NCBI RefSeq assembly: GCF_014042165.1
Contig: NZ_JACDZE010000003.1
Span: forward strand, 73,568 to 137,567
Length of the DNA: 64,000 bases
From: Moheibacter lacus
GTDB taxonomy: Bacteria > Bacteroidota > Bacteroidia > Flavobacteriales > Weeksellaceae
Reading direction: 5' to 3'
Made by a program: the position numbers and the translations under genes. The stretch's first letter is position 1. Every line of letters begins with the position of its first letter. The notes beneath the pieces were generated by a model. The model was not told the DNA's origin, made no database searches, and saw nothing but the letters and a program-made list of their open reading frames with translations. Shown here one piece after another: positions 9,021-18,142 of the stretch.

Positions 9021-10469
9021 CTACGGATTTAAATCAAAACCTTTATCCAAATACATTTCGGTTCCAAATGGATCAAGACTCTGAGAAGTTTTAAACAAGC
9101 TAGCATGCAAATTTGGAGAAATATTTTTGTTGAAATTGGAATTTGATATCATGGAGATTGCAGCAGATAGCAGTGGTTCGTTGATATTTCCAAGCGGCAA
9201 TAAATCTTCTAAATAATGGATTTCATTAACTTCTTGATTGGGAACGATGCCAAAAGTTGGACTCGACTGATTTTGAGAATTTTTGTATTCGAAAACGATG
9301 GGTTGCATCGCCCAGGTATGATTAGGATTCACATTTTCATTTGAAGAATAATAGTCTTGTGGAGCATCATAAAGCGTAATTGAACCAACTGTTTTTCCAT
9401 AAGTAGTTGTTCCAATTGTAACGACTTCGATATAAGGTTTCAGACAACTGATGAGCATTTCTGTAGCAGAAGCTGAGTTTCCGGTGGTCAAAACATAGAC
9501 TTTGTTGAGGTTCAAATGTTCGATGGTGAAATTTCCATTTTCAACTAAATTATCATCATAGGTTTTCCCTTGATTTTCAAATTTATAAGTGGTATTGTTA
9601 GAAGAGGCTTTTTCATTAAAAGTCAATCTGGTGAAATCTTGTTGGTCAAATTGTCCGGTGATCATGCTTCCCAAATATGCCGAAGTTTGGACAGATCCAC
9701 CACCATTGTAACGTAGATCCAAAATCAAATCCGTGATGCCCTGACCCTTCAATTGCGCAATGGCAGCGTTCAATTCGTCATTATAATTGGCCCGAAATCC
9801 ATTGAAAACCAAATAGCCGATGGTATGTCCATCTATCGAAAAAGTATTGGATTGATAAACCGGATTTTCTTGTATTTCAACTTTGGTGAGCGAAAATTCT
9901 TCATTGGAATTGAACAATTCTCCATTCTGAATGTATCCCATCCCAAATGTAGCAGAATTCTGTCCCAAAAGTTGATTATAGTTTTGGTCGGTCAACTGGG
10001 TTCCATTGATGCGCGTAAAAATATCACCCCGCTGCAAACCTGCATTGGAAGCAGGAGAATTGGGTAAAACATATTGAACATACCCAAATAATTGAGAAGT
10101 ATTTTGACCGGCATAAACCAGCCCAAAATCCATCCCATAAGATTTTGTTATTCCGGCAAATGCATTATCCAATTCATGGTAATCTTCTACGATCCATGAA
10201 AAACGATCCGTATTTCCATAATCATACAACAAATTGAAAAATAGCTCGTCGGTTTGTTGCGAATTCAGATATTCCGTGTATTGAGCATCTGATGAAAATC
10301 GATCATCTGCCAAATCGGGAACATCTTCTTGCCAATAATACCAAAGATTCATCGCCTTCCACACAAAATCGTTTACAGAAGCGGAAGGAGGAAGTCCATT
10401 ATCATCATCGTTGTTACAAGAATTGGCTATGAACAACAGAAAAAACAAAGCAAAAATTTTGTATTTCAT
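9021..10469 (-). CDS. S41-family (C-terminal processing) peptidase, lipoprotein
   Basis: A 482-aa serine protease anchored as a lipoprotein: the signal peptide ends in FIANSC with Cys at residue 18, followed by an Asn/Asp-rich linker. A PDZ-like domain follows (YVLPNSPASNAGLQRGDIF, roughly 130-180). The S41 catalytic domain contains LILDLRYNGGG, the nucleophile Ser in TTGNSASATEML and the general-base Lys in TTYGKTVGS. The Ser/Lys dyad is intact. It presumably cleaves exported proteins at the outer membrane or periplasm; the target is unknown. Single-gene unit, divergent from the next small lipoprotein gene. Confidence 0.9.
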   Translation of the reverse strand: MKYKIFALFFLLFIANSCNNDDDNGLPPSASVNDFVWKAMNLWYYWQEDVPDLADDRFSSDAQYTEYLNSQQTDELFFNLLYDYGNTDRFSWIVEDYHELDNAFAGITKSYGMDFGLVYAGQNTSQLFGYVQYVLPNSPASNAGLQRGDIFTRINGTQLTDQNYNQLLGQNSATFGMGYIQNGELFNSNEEFSLTKVEIQENPVYQSNTFSIDGHTIGYLVFNGFRANYNDELNAAIAQLKGQGITDLILDLRYNGGGSVQTSAYLGSMITGQFDQQDFTRLTFNEKASSNNTTYKFENQGKTYDDNLVENGNFTIEHLNLNKVYVLTTGNSASATEMLISCLKPYIEVVTIGTTTYGKTVGSITLYDAPQDYYSSNENVNPNHTWAMQPIVFEYKNSQNQSSPTFGIVPNQEVNEIHYLEDLLPLGNINEPLLSAAISMISNSNFNKNISPNLHASLFKTSQSLDPFGTEMYLDKGFDLNP

Positions 10470-10578
10470 GGGATTGGAATATTAATTGTATTTTTAAATC
10501 AATGAATTTGAATAGTAATAGAACTCAAATTTAGTTATTAAAAGTATAAAATCTTCCTTAAAAAATCATATCGCAGCC

Positions 10579-10977
10579 ATGAATCCCTTCAAAATATTCA
10601 TTTTAATCGTCATGACATTTCAATTGATAAGTTGTCAGAAAAACAAATTGACAGAGGAAATACAACCTGAAATTTTGACAGCTACCTATGAAACGATGAC
10701 CAGAGGAGAATCCGAAAGAGGATACAATGTGCTTTTGGAGGTAAAAGGTTTACCGAAATCAACCGAAATCAAACAAATTCTGCTAAATAAAAGGTTGTTT
10801 GATGTTCATTCGTTTAAGAATTCAGAAAATAATCACTTGATGGTGGAAGCATTTTTACCGCTTCAATCCAGAATGATTCAAAATTTCAAACCGCCAAAAC
10901 CTGACAACCGACCTGACGGTATAATTTTTGAAATCGATGGAAAAACGTATTTTTACGAAATTAAATTTGAATTATAA
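10579..10977 (+). CDS. Small putative lipoprotein, unknown function
   Basis: A 132-aa protein with a signal peptide ending in LISC (lipid-anchored Cys near residue 19) and no family I recognise. The mature part is mixed alpha/beta with a run of Pro/Asp residues (PPKPDNRPDG) before a final pair of strands (IIFEIDGKTYFYEIKFEL). It lies 15 bases upstream of the zinc peptidase gene and is probably transcribed with it. Confidence 0.65.
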   Translation: MNPFKIFILIVMTFQLISCQKNKLTEEIQPEILTATYETMTRGESERGYNVLLEVKGLPKSTEIKQILLNKRLFDVHSFKNSENNHLMVEAFLPLQSRMIQNFKPPKPDNRPDGIIFEIDGKTYFYEIKFEL

Positions 10978-10992
10978 ACTAATTATATAACT

Positions 10993-11688
10993 ATGGGATT
11001 TGATCCGATTTATCTGATTGTAGTAGGTGTGCCGATGCTTTTGAGCATGTATATCAGTTACCAATTGAAAAGTAAATTCAAACATTATTCAAAAGTCCAT
11101 TTGGCGAATGGAATGAGCGGAAAAGAAATCGCCGAAAAAATGTTGTCTGACAACGGCATTCACGATGTGAAAGTGATTTCGACCGCAGGTCAGTTGACCG
11201 ACCATTATAATCCGGCTAACAAAACCGTTAATCTTTCTGAAGTCGTTTACCACGAAAGAAATGCTGCGGCTGCGGCTGTTGCGGCGCATGAAGTCGGACA
11301 TGCTGTTCAGCATGCAAAAGGTTATTCTTGGTTGCAGATGCGTTCCAAAATGGTGCCGATGGTCAATATTTCCAGTAATTTGCTACAATGGGTGTTGATG
11401 GGTGGAATTATTTTGTATGCTTCTTCCGGGATTTCATCTGTTTTGTGGATAGGAATCGTACTTTTTGCCATTACAACTGCTTTTGCATTTGTGACTTTAC
11501 CGGTCGAATACGATGCAAGTAACCGTGCATTGGCTTGGTTAAAAGAAAGAAATATGGTGATGCCGAACGAATACGACGGAGCAAAAGATGCACTAAAATG
11601 GGCAGCGAGAACCTATTTGGTGGCAGCGATTGGGTCATTGGCGCAACTGCTTTATTTTGTGATGATCGCAATGGGAAGAAGAGAGTAA
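10993..11688 (+). CDS. Membrane zinc metallopeptidase, YugP-like
   Basis: A 231-aa inner-membrane protease. An N-terminal membrane helix (residues 1-20) precedes the zinc-binding motif HEVGHAVQHA around residue 98. Two or three hydrophobic helices follow (VNISSNLLQWVLMGGIILYA, VLWIGIVLFAITTAFAFVTLP). The layout and motif match the neutral zinc metallopeptidase family PF04298. Substrates are not known. A strong terminator follows. Confidence 0.9.
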   Translation: MGFDPIYLIVVGVPMLLSMYISYQLKSKFKHYSKVHLANGMSGKEIAEKMLSDNGIHDVKVISTAGQLTDHYNPANKTVNLSEVVYHERNAAAAAVAAHEVGHAVQHAKGYSWLQMRSKMVPMVNISSNLLQWVLMGGIILYASSGISSVLWIGIVLFAITTAFAFVTLPVEYDASNRALAWLKERNMVMPNEYDGAKDALKWAARTYLVAAIGSLAQLLYFVMIAMGRRE

Positions 11689-11714
11689 TTTTTCTTCTTT
11701 TTAAAATATTTTCC

Positions 11715-11751
11715 AAACCTGTCAGGTCTTAATGTCTTGACAGGTTTTTTT
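11715..11751 (+). terminator. Rho-independent terminator after the zinc peptidase gene
   Basis: A 10-bp perfect stem (AAACCTGTCA at 715-724, TGACAGGTTT at 738-747 of this kilobase) with a 13-nt loop, ending in a T-run (TTTTTTTC). Confidence 0.9.
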
Positions 11752-11837
11752 CTTTCATAAAGTTGATACAAGACTTTATTAAAATATTTGGCAATCCTAC
11801 AATTCTGATTAATTTTACGCTTCAAAACAAACTTAAA

Positions 11838-12998
11838 ATGGCTACAGATTATTTTCAAATAGACGACTTGTTGACGGAAGAACATAAATTGGTTCGACAA
11901 AGCGTGCGGGACTTTGTCAATCAGGAGATTAAACCTGTGATTGACAATGCAGCGCACAACCATACCGACATCCCCGGATTGATGCCGAAACTCGGTGCAA
12001 TCGGAGCTTTAGGGCCTTATATTCCGGAACAATATGGTGGAGCTGGTCTCGATCAAATTGCTTATGGATTGATTATGCAGGAATTAGAAGCAGGCGATAG
12101 TGCAGTTCGTTCGGCGGCTTCCGTTCAGTCTTCTTTGGTGATGTATCCGATTTACACCTTTGGTTCGGAAGAACAACGTATGAAATATTTACCCAAATTG
12201 GCTTCAGGTGAAATGATCGGTTGTTTCGGTTTGACGGAACCCAATCATGGTTCCAATCCCGCTGGAATGGAAACCCGCGTAGTCGATAAAGGCGATCATT
12301 ATATTTTAAATGGTGCCAAAATGTGGATTACCAATTCCCCGATTGCAGACATTGCAGTCGTTTGGGCAAGAGATGAAGAAGGAAAAATCCGCGGACTGAT
12401 TGTAGAGCGTGAAATGAAAGGATTTTCAACGCCTGAAACTCATGACAAATGGTCTTTGCGTGCATCAAAAACCGGAGAATTGGTGTTTGAAGATGTGGTT
12501 GTTCCGAAAGAAAACGTATTGCCAAATGTCAGCAGTTTGAAAGGACCGCTTTCTTGTTTGAATTCTGCCCGATATGGAATTTCCTGGGGTGTAATTGGCG
12601 CTGCGATTGATTGTTATGAAGTAGCTCTACAATATGCTTTGGAGCGAAAACAATTTGGGAAACCGATTGCTTCTTTTCAATTGCAACAAAAGAAATTGGC
12701 TGAATTCATTACCGAAATCACCAAAGCCCAATTATTGGTTTGGCGTTTGGGAACGTTGAAAAATGAAGACAAAGCGACTCCGGCTCAGATTTCCATGGCA
12801 AAACGAAACAACGTGAAAATGGCGATTGACATCGCACGTGAGTCCCGTCAAATCCTTGGTGGAATGGGGATCGTAGGCGATTATCCGATGATGCGCCATG
12901 CTGCCAATTTGGAATCGGTGATTACCTACGAAGGAACGCATGATATCCATTTGTTGATCACCGGAAACGACATTACGGGAATTAATGCATTTGAATAA
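11838..12998 (+). CDS. gcdH: Glutaryl-CoA dehydrogenase
   Basis: An FAD-dependent acyl-CoA dehydrogenase of 386 aa that oxidises and decarboxylates glutaryl-CoA to crotonyl-CoA in lysine/tryptophan degradation. Typical motifs are the FAD-binding CFGLTEPNHGSNP and MWITNSPIADIAVVWA, and the QILGGMGI signature. The catalytic Glu sits in VITYEGTHDIHLL near the C-terminus, where glutaryl-CoA dehydrogenases carry it, and the ending ITGINAFE is characteristic of that subfamily. The ATG at 11838 fits homologues; the longer frame upstream overlaps the promoter region. A TAATTTTA sequence just upstream is a near-consensus -7 element. Confidence 0.88.
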   Translation: MATDYFQIDDLLTEEHKLVRQSVRDFVNQEIKPVIDNAAHNHTDIPGLMPKLGAIGALGPYIPEQYGGAGLDQIAYGLIMQELEAGDSAVRSAASVQSSLVMYPIYTFGSEEQRMKYLPKLASGEMIGCFGLTEPNHGSNPAGMETRVVDKGDHYILNGAKMWITNSPIADIAVVWARDEEGKIRGLIVEREMKGFSTPETHDKWSLRASKTGELVFEDVVVPKENVLPNVSSLKGPLSCLNSARYGISWGVIGAAIDCYEVALQYALERKQFGKPIASFQLQQKKLAEFITEITKAQLLVWRLGTLKNEDKATPAQISMAKRNNVKMAIDIARESRQILGGMGIVGDYPMMRHAANLESVITYEGTHDIHLLITGNDITGINAFE

Positions 12999-13009
12999 AT
13001 TAATTTTGA

Positions 13010-13130
13010 GTGCATAGCGATAAGTGATTAGTAATTAGATTTTTATAGTTTTTGATAATAATTCTTAGAAATGATTCTTTTTATCTTGGTATTAAAACTA
13101 ATTACTAACCACTATGCACTAATCGCTTAT
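13010..13130. repeat. Large imperfect inverted repeat between gcdH and the E2 gene
   Basis: The left copy AGTGATTAGTAATTAG (13023-13038) pairs with CTAATTACTAACCACT (13098-13113), 15 of 16 bases, across a 59-nt loop. Both arms also carry permuted GTGCATAG and GCGATAAG/ATAAGCGATTAG blocks. The core 13-mer GATTAGTAATTAG recurs at 43700-43712. Confidence 0.6.
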
Positions 13131-13138
13131 CAAACACT

Positions 13139-14365
13139 ATGAAAGAAATCCAAATTCTCCTTCCCAAAATGGGCGAAAGTGTAATGGAAGCTACCATTAC
13201 AGATTGGCTGAAACAACCGGGCGATAAAATTGCCAAAGACGAATTGTTTGTGACCATCGGGACGGACAAAGTCGATAGTGATTTACCTTCGGAATATGAA
13301 GGAATTCTCAAGGAAATTCTGGTTGGAGAAGGCGAGGAGGTGAAAGTCGGGCATCCGATTGCGATTCTCGAAGTTTCGGCCGATACGGTGGTTCATGCAG
13401 AAAAAGTTGAAATCAAATCAACCGAAATAAATTCTATAAATTCTTCTGTTGAACTTTTGGAAACCAAATCTTTGGACGGGAAATCTTTTCTTTCGCCAGT
13501 TGTTCGCAGAATTGCGGCGGAAAATCGATTGGAAGTGGAAGATTTAAAGAAAATAACGCCAACCGGTGAAAATGGAAGAATCCGAAAAGTGGATATTCTT
13601 AAATTTCTTAAAAAGGACGAAAAACCAATTCCACAAAAGGTTTCTACAAAATTAAATTTAAACATACAACCTGAAGATACGGTCGAAACATTGCCGAGAA
13701 TTCGCCAAATCGCTGCGGAACATCTTCAAACTTCTTATCAAATCATTCCACATGTTACGACTTTTTCGGAAGTAAATGTGACGAATTTGGTGAATTATCG
13801 CGAAAAAATCAAAGACGAATTTCAGCAAGAAAACGGACTGAAACTGACCTATACACATTTCATCATGAAAGCGGTCATCGATACGTTGGTGGAATTTCCA
13901 AAATTCAATTCCTGGATGAACGAAGACGAATTGATCCTGAAAAAGGACATCAACCTTGGATTTGCAACAGCTTTACCTGACGGAAATCTCATCGTTCCCA
14001 ACGTCAAGAAAGTGAACGAAATGTCGCTAAAAGAAATCATCGAAAGCGTGAATTTGGTGGGGAATAATGCCAAATCCAACAAATTAAAATCGGCCGACAT
14101 TCAGGATACGACCTTTACGGTGAGCAATACCGGAATTTTTGGAAGTTTGATGGGAACGCCGATTATTTCCCGACCGCAAGTTGCGGTTTTGGCTTTGGGT
14201 GAAATCCGCTCGGGAGCCGGAGTTGTGGTGGTTGATGGAAAAGAAGAATTGGCAGTTTGTAAAATGATGATGCTATCACTTTCCTATGATCACAGAGTGA
14301 TTGATGGCGCTTTGGCTTCGCAATTTTTGAGTACGTTGAAGAAGCGGTTGGAGAATTTGATTTGA
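13139..14365 (+). CDS. Dihydrolipoamide acyltransferase, E2 of a 2-oxoacid dehydrogenase complex
   Basis: A 408-aa E2 subunit that transfers acyl groups to CoA via a swinging lipoyl arm. Domains in order are an N-terminal lipoyl domain with the lipoylated Lys in IGTDKVDSDLPS (about residue 43), a peripheral-subunit-binding domain (LSPVVRRIAAENRLEVEDL, 120-160), and the C-terminal catalytic domain with the signature LSLSYDHRVIDGALA containing the active-site His. The matching E1 and E3 genes are not adjacent, so whether the complex uses pyruvate, 2-oxoglutarate or branched-chain acids cannot be decided; lipoyl domains with KVDSDLPS favour the branched-chain/other group. Confidence 0.9.
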   Translation: MKEIQILLPKMGESVMEATITDWLKQPGDKIAKDELFVTIGTDKVDSDLPSEYEGILKEILVGEGEEVKVGHPIAILEVSADTVVHAEKVEIKSTEINSINSSVELLETKSLDGKSFLSPVVRRIAAENRLEVEDLKKITPTGENGRIRKVDILKFLKKDEKPIPQKVSTKLNLNIQPEDTVETLPRIRQIAAEHLQTSYQIIPHVTTFSEVNVTNLVNYREKIKDEFQQENGLKLTYTHFIMKAVIDTLVEFPKFNSWMNEDELILKKDINLGFATALPDGNLIVPNVKKVNEMSLKEIIESVNLVGNNAKSNKLKSADIQDTTFTVSNTGIFGSLMGTPIISRPQVAVLALGEIRSGAGVVVVDGKEELAVCKMMMLSLSYDHRVIDGALASQFLSTLKKRLENLI

Positions 14366-14414
14366 TAATTTGATAATTTGATAATTTGGAAATTTGAAGA
14401 TTTGAAAATTTGAA
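14358..14414. repeat. Short tandem repeat of AATTTG-type units
   Basis: From the E2 stop codon to the next start there is a run of units ATAATTTG, ATAATTTG, ATAATTTG, then variants (GAAATTTG, AAGATTTG, AAAATTTG). The run exactly fills the space between the two genes. Repeats of this kind can expand or shrink by slippage. Confidence 0.7.
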
Positions 14415-14415
14415 A

Positions 14416-14808
14416 ATGAATATAAAAGCGAAAATAATTTTCTCAATTCTAATTTTGATACAATTTATTTTTACTTATTTTTCAGTTTGGATTTATTTAA
14501 TGGATTCAAGTCCAATTTATTATTTGTATAATCATATTTTTTCAGGATTTATTTTCTTAATTGGTTGGATTTTTTTAGTTCTTTTAAATAAGTATTATTT
14601 TCCGAAAATTATTATTCCAATAATTTTAATGCCTTTAGGAGTTTCATTGGCTATTTCAATACCAATTATAATTGATGTAAATGCAAGTGTTCAGACTAGA
14701 CGAATTGCAATAATATTAATTGGACTACTGACAATCCTTCAAATATTTTTTTGGATACGATTATTAGTTAGTGATAATAAAATTCATAATTCAACATTTA
14801 AAATTTAG
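14416..14808 (+). CDS. Small integral membrane protein, unknown function
   Basis: A 130-aa protein with four predicted membrane helices: IIFSILILIQFIFTYFSVWI, FSGFIFLIGWIFLVLL, IIIPIILMPLGVSLAISIPI and IAIILIGLLTILQIFFWIRLL. No motif that points to a function was seen. The ATG at 14416 directly follows the tandem repeat and is preferred to the TTG at 14410 inside it. Very high A+T and Ile content compared with its neighbours. Confidence 0.65.
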   Translation: MNIKAKIIFSILILIQFIFTYFSVWIYLMDSSPIYYLYNHIFSGFIFLIGWIFLVLLNKYYFPKIIIPIILMPLGVSLAISIPIIIDVNASVQTRRIAIILIGLLTILQIFFWIRLLVSDNKIHNSTFKI

Positions 14809-14815
14809 AATTCTA

Positions 14816-15718
14816 TCACACCCATTCTTTCGGATGCATCAAAATCTTCAAAAGTTTTTCTTCTTCTGAGCCAACTTCGGGCTGATGATTATAATGCCAT
14901 TGTACATGCGCAGGTAAACTCATCAGGATGGATTCAATTCTTCCATTGGTTTTAAGTCCAAATAAAGTCCCGCGGTCGTGAATTAAATTGAATTCCACAT
15001 AACGGCCACGACGGATTTCCTGCCAGGTTCTTTCTGCCTCTGTAAAACTTTCGTTTTTGTGTTTTTCCACAATGGGAACATAAGCTTCGAGGAATGAATC
15101 ACCGACGGATGTCACAAAATCATACCAGAAATCCACATCAAATTCCGCTGTTGGTTTTAAATAATCAAAAAACAATCCGCCGATTCCACGTGCTTCACCT
15201 CGGTGTGAATTCCAGAAATATTCGTCGCATTCTTTTTTGTATTTCGGATAGAAATCGGGATGGTGAGAATCGCAAACTTTTTTACAAACCGAATGCCAAT
15301 GCGACGCATCCGCTTCGTCCAAATAGTAAGGAGTTAAATCTTGTCCACCACCGAACCATTGGTCGACCACATTTCCATTATCATCATACATTTCGAAATA
15401 ACGCCAGTTGGCATGTGTAGTGGGAACTTTTGGGCTTTTTGGGTGAATGACCATACTCAGTCCGCAGGCGAAAAATTTTCCTGATGAAACATTGAGCGCT
15501 TTTTGCATGGTTTCGGGCAATTCCCCAAAAACTCGGGAAATATTGACACCACCTTTTTCTATCACATCACCATTTTCAATGACCATCGTGAGTCCGCCAC
15601 CACCACCTTCGCGCTGCCATTCGTCTTTATGGAATTTGGCTTTGCCGTCTACGCGTTCTAACTCGTTGGTGATGGTAGTTTGGAGGTTTTGGATATAGTT
15701 GAAGAATTGGTCTTTCAT
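14816..15718 (-). CDS. hemF: Oxygen-dependent coproporphyrinogen III oxidase
   Basis: Converts coproporphyrinogen III to protoporphyrinogen IX with O2 in haem synthesis; cytosolic. The 300-aa protein has the family signatures: WQREGGGGGLTMV near the N-terminus, HPKSPKVPTTHANWRYFE with active-site His and Arg residues, GGGQDLTPYYLDEAD, and FFDYLKPTAEF. The ATG at 15718 is chosen over an upstream ATG at 15760 because a promoter -7 element (TACATTTG) lies between them. Single-gene unit. Confidence 0.96.
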   Translation of the reverse strand: MKDQFFNYIQNLQTTITNELERVDGKAKFHKDEWQREGGGGGLTMVIENGDVIEKGGVNISRVFGELPETMQKALNVSSGKFFACGLSMVIHPKSPKVPTTHANWRYFEMYDDNGNVVDQWFGGGQDLTPYYLDEADASHWHSVCKKVCDSHHPDFYPKYKKECDEYFWNSHRGEARGIGGLFFDYLKPTAEFDVDFWYDFVTSVGDSFLEAYVPIVEKHKNESFTEAERTWQEIRRGRYVEFNLIHDRGTLFGLKTNGRIESILMSLPAHVQWHYNHQPEVGSEEEKLLKILMHPKEWV

Positions 15719-15735
15719 CTGAATTTGATTTCTAA

Positions 15736-15743
15736 CAAATGTA
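15736..15743 (-). promoter_or_regulatory. Promoter -7 element (TACATTTG) of hemF
   Basis: Exact match to TAnnTTTG on the minus strand, 17 bases before the hemF ATG at 15718. It decides the start codon, because the alternative ATG at 15760 would lie upstream of transcription start. Confidence 0.6.
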
Positions 15744-15869
15744 AAATTTTGAATGACCATTTTTTATGACTTTTATAATGTTTGCTAATTCAAATTGAAT
15801 CTAATTTAAATTTTACTTTCGACTTTTAGGGATATTATGGGAATTGAAATAAAATTTTATTGACCCAAA

Positions 15870-15900
15870 TTGACAGATTCTAAAAAAATATGTAGTTTTG
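15870..15900 (+). promoter_or_regulatory. Promoter of hpt-adk (TTG-N20-TAGTTTTG)
   Basis: TTG at 15870-15872 and TAGTTTTG at 15893-15900, separated by 20 bases, agree with the Bacteroidota -33/-7 consensus. The hpt ATG follows 16 bases later. Confidence 0.75.
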
Positions 15901-15916
15901 GCACACATTGAAACTT

Positions 15917-16453
15917 ATGGAAGAAATTATCATACACGACAAGGTATTTATACCCTATATTACATTTGAAGAAATCGAACATGCGATCAAAAGGATGGCC
16001 AATACGATTTATGAACAACATAAAGATGAGGTTCCGGTATTTATCGGGGTTTTAAATGGTGTGGTGATGTTTATGAGTGATTTTTTGAAACAATATCCTG
16101 GGCAATGTGAGATTTCTTTTTTAAAAATGGCTTCTTATGAGGGAACAGCATCTACAGGAGAAGTGAAATTACATATGGACATTCCCATGGATTTGACGGG
16201 ACGGCATGTGATCATCCTTGAAGATATCGTAGATACTGGAAATACGCTGGAAGCACTACATAAAATTTTAAGTAAAAAGAATGCGAAAAGCATAAAAATA
16301 GCTACACTTTTGTACAAACCGGAGGCGTATAAAAAAGATCTGACGATCGATTTGGTTGCGCTGACTATACCGGATAAATTTGTGGTAGGTTATGGATTGG
16401 ACTATGATGGTCTAGGCAGAAACTTACCGGATATTTATCAAATTAAACAATAA
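15917..16453 (+). CDS. hpt: Hypoxanthine phosphoribosyltransferase
   Basis: Salvages hypoxanthine (and often guanine) to the nucleotide using PRPP. The 178-aa protein carries FIGVLNGVVMF, the flexible-loop ASYEGTASTGEV and the PRPP-binding motif VIILEDIVDTGNT. The ATG at 15917 is used; an in-frame TTG at 15908 lies too close to the promoter. The stop is 2 bases before adk, so the two purine-nucleotide genes form an operon. Confidence 0.94.
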   Translation: MEEIIIHDKVFIPYITFEEIEHAIKRMANTIYEQHKDEVPVFIGVLNGVVMFMSDFLKQYPGQCEISFLKMASYEGTASTGEVKLHMDIPMDLTGRHVIILEDIVDTGNTLEALHKILSKKNAKSIKIATLLYKPEAYKKDLTIDLVALTIPDKFVVGYGLDYDGLGRNLPDIYQIKQ

Positions 16454-16455
16454 AA

Positions 16456-17034
16456 ATGATCAACATCGTATTATTTGGCCCTCCGGGAAGCGGAAAGGGA
16501 ACCCAAGCTAAATTTTTAGAAGAAAAATTCAATTTGAAACAATTGTCTACCGGAGATATGTTCCGGTACAATTTGAAAAACCAAACCGAATTGGGTAAAT
16601 TGGCTCAGTCCTACATGGACAAAGGGCATTTGGTGCCGGATGAAGTAACGACCAATATGTTGCGTGAAGAACTGAAAAAACATACAGGTTTTTCAGGTTT
16701 TATCTTTGATGGTTATCCCAGAACGACTTCACAGGCAGAATCTTTGGATCAAATTCTCAAAGAAGACTTGAATCAAGAAGTTTCAGTTTGTCTTTCTTTA
16801 AAAGTAGAAGATGAAATTTTAGTAGGACGTTTGCTTGAAAGAGGAAAAGAAAGCGGTCGTGCGGATGATGCAAACGAGGATGTGATCCGAGAAAGAATCG
16901 TCGAATACTACAAAAAAACAGACGAAGTCGCCGAACATTACAAAGCTCAAAATAAATATGCCGAAATCAATGGCGTAGGTGAAATTGCTGAAATCACAGA
17001 TAAATTGTCGGCTGAAATCGAGCGATTTACTTAA
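16456..17034 (+). CDS. adk: Adenylate kinase
   Basis: Interconverts ATP + AMP and 2 ADP. The 192-aa enzyme has the P-loop GPPGSGKGTQ at residue 7, the AMP-binding FDGYPRTTSQAE, and a short LID region (LLERGKESGRADDA) without the four-cysteine zinc site. Hence it is the short-LID form. Second gene of the hpt-adk operon. The stop is one base from the end of the convergent acyltransferase gene, leaving no room for a terminator. Confidence 0.96.
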   Translation: MINIVLFGPPGSGKGTQAKFLEEKFNLKQLSTGDMFRYNLKNQTELGKLAQSYMDKGHLVPDEVTTNMLREELKKHTGFSGFIFDGYPRTTSQAESLDQILKEDLNQEVSVCLSLKVEDEILVGRLLERGKESGRADDANEDVIRERIVEYYKKTDEVAEHYKAQNKYAEINGVGEIAEITDKLSAEIERFT

Positions 17035-17035
17035 A

Positions 17036-18142
17036 TCAACTTTGAGATTTTAAGTAAGACTTTTTCATTTTAAGGAAATATTTTTCAAAATAATGGTAGG
17101 AAAAATGGGACATGATGATGGTGAAAAGAATCACAGTTCCATAAAAGATCAGGATGAAAATGGAGTCGTTAATCATTCGAAAATCAATTATCTTTAAAAA
17201 GATGAATCCGACGATTTGCATGGCAATTGCGTGATACATATAAATTCCGTAAGAAATTTTCCCTAAATGATTTAAAATTTTTGAATCAAAAACCGGAATT
17301 GATTTTTGAGACAAAATCCAAATGACCATCGGGAAAAGGATCATGGAAATCAAATGATACAAAGCGTCTGATAATCCTTCAAAAAGAGGTGTGAAAAAAT
17401 ACAGAATGAACAGCGTTAAAATAGAAAATCCTAAGATTTTAGGAAGTTTAAAATCTGGGAATTTCAGTGAAAGAATAGCAATGATTCCACTTACAGAAAA
17501 ATAATAATAAAGCATTTTAAACTTTCTAAGCCATTCTAAGCCAGTGTAATTGTAAAAGAAAAAATATACAATTGAAAAGGTAATCAGGAAAGTTAAAATT
17601 CGTTTGTTTTTAATTAGGAGAAAAACAGGAGCGATCAAAATATAAAATTGCTCTTCGATGCTGATGGACCATAAAATCTCCAAAATGCCGCCGGGTTTAA
17701 ACGTCTCTAAAACATTGGCCAAAAATGTAAATCCAAATAGCAAACTTTCTTTAATAGGGAAATCATGTGCATCCAGCATGCCTAATTGTGGTAAAATAAC
17801 CGCATAATACAATATCCCAAAAATAAGCACCAAATAATACAAGGGGAAAATCCTGAGGATACGATTGAGGTAAAATCTTTTGAGGTTAACATGATTGGTT
17901 TTTCGTTTTTCATCGTATAACTGCCTGATGATCAGGAATCCGCTTAGCGAGAAAAATACATAAACAGCTTCAGTTCCTTTGTGGAAAATCGACCAATCTT
18001 TGAAAAAAGGAAAACCGCGGTTTTCGCAAAATTGAGGAAGATGATAAAGGATGACGAACAATGCCAGGAAAAACCGCAAAGAATTTAGGTTGGGAAGTTG
18101 ACTTAGCGGTTGTTTCAAGTCTATTTTATTGAGATTATTCAA
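17036..18142 (-). CDS. Acyltransferase 3 family membrane protein (OafA/YrhL-like)
   Basis: A 368-aa integral membrane acyltransferase, a family that adds acetyl or other acyl groups to surface sugars and lipids. The N-terminal LNSLRFFLALFVILYHLPQF carries the conserved Arg and His of the family (motif R-F...H). About ten hydrophobic helices follow, and SLSGFLIIRQLY is the usual second motif. The start appears to be a TTG at 18142, overlapping the end of the upstream gene by 8 bases (TTGAATAA); there is no ATG in a plausible place. The substrate cannot be inferred. Confidence 0.88.
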   Translation of the reverse strand: MNNLNKIDLKQPLSQLPNLNSLRFFLALFVILYHLPQFCENRGFPFFKDWSIFHKGTEAVYVFFSLSGFLIIRQLYDEKRKTNHVNLKRFYLNRILRIFPLYYLVLIFGILYYAVILPQLGMLDAHDFPIKESLLFGFTFLANVLETFKPGGILEILWSISIEEQFYILIAPVFLLIKNKRILTFLITFSIVYFFFYNYTGLEWLRKFKMLYYYFSVSGIIAILSLKFPDFKLPKILGFSILTLFILYFFTPLFEGLSDALYHLISMILFPMVIWILSQKSIPVFDSKILNHLGKISYGIYMYHAIAMQIVGFIFLKIIDFRMINDSIFILIFYGTVILFTIIMSHFSYHYFEKYFLKMKKSYLKSQS

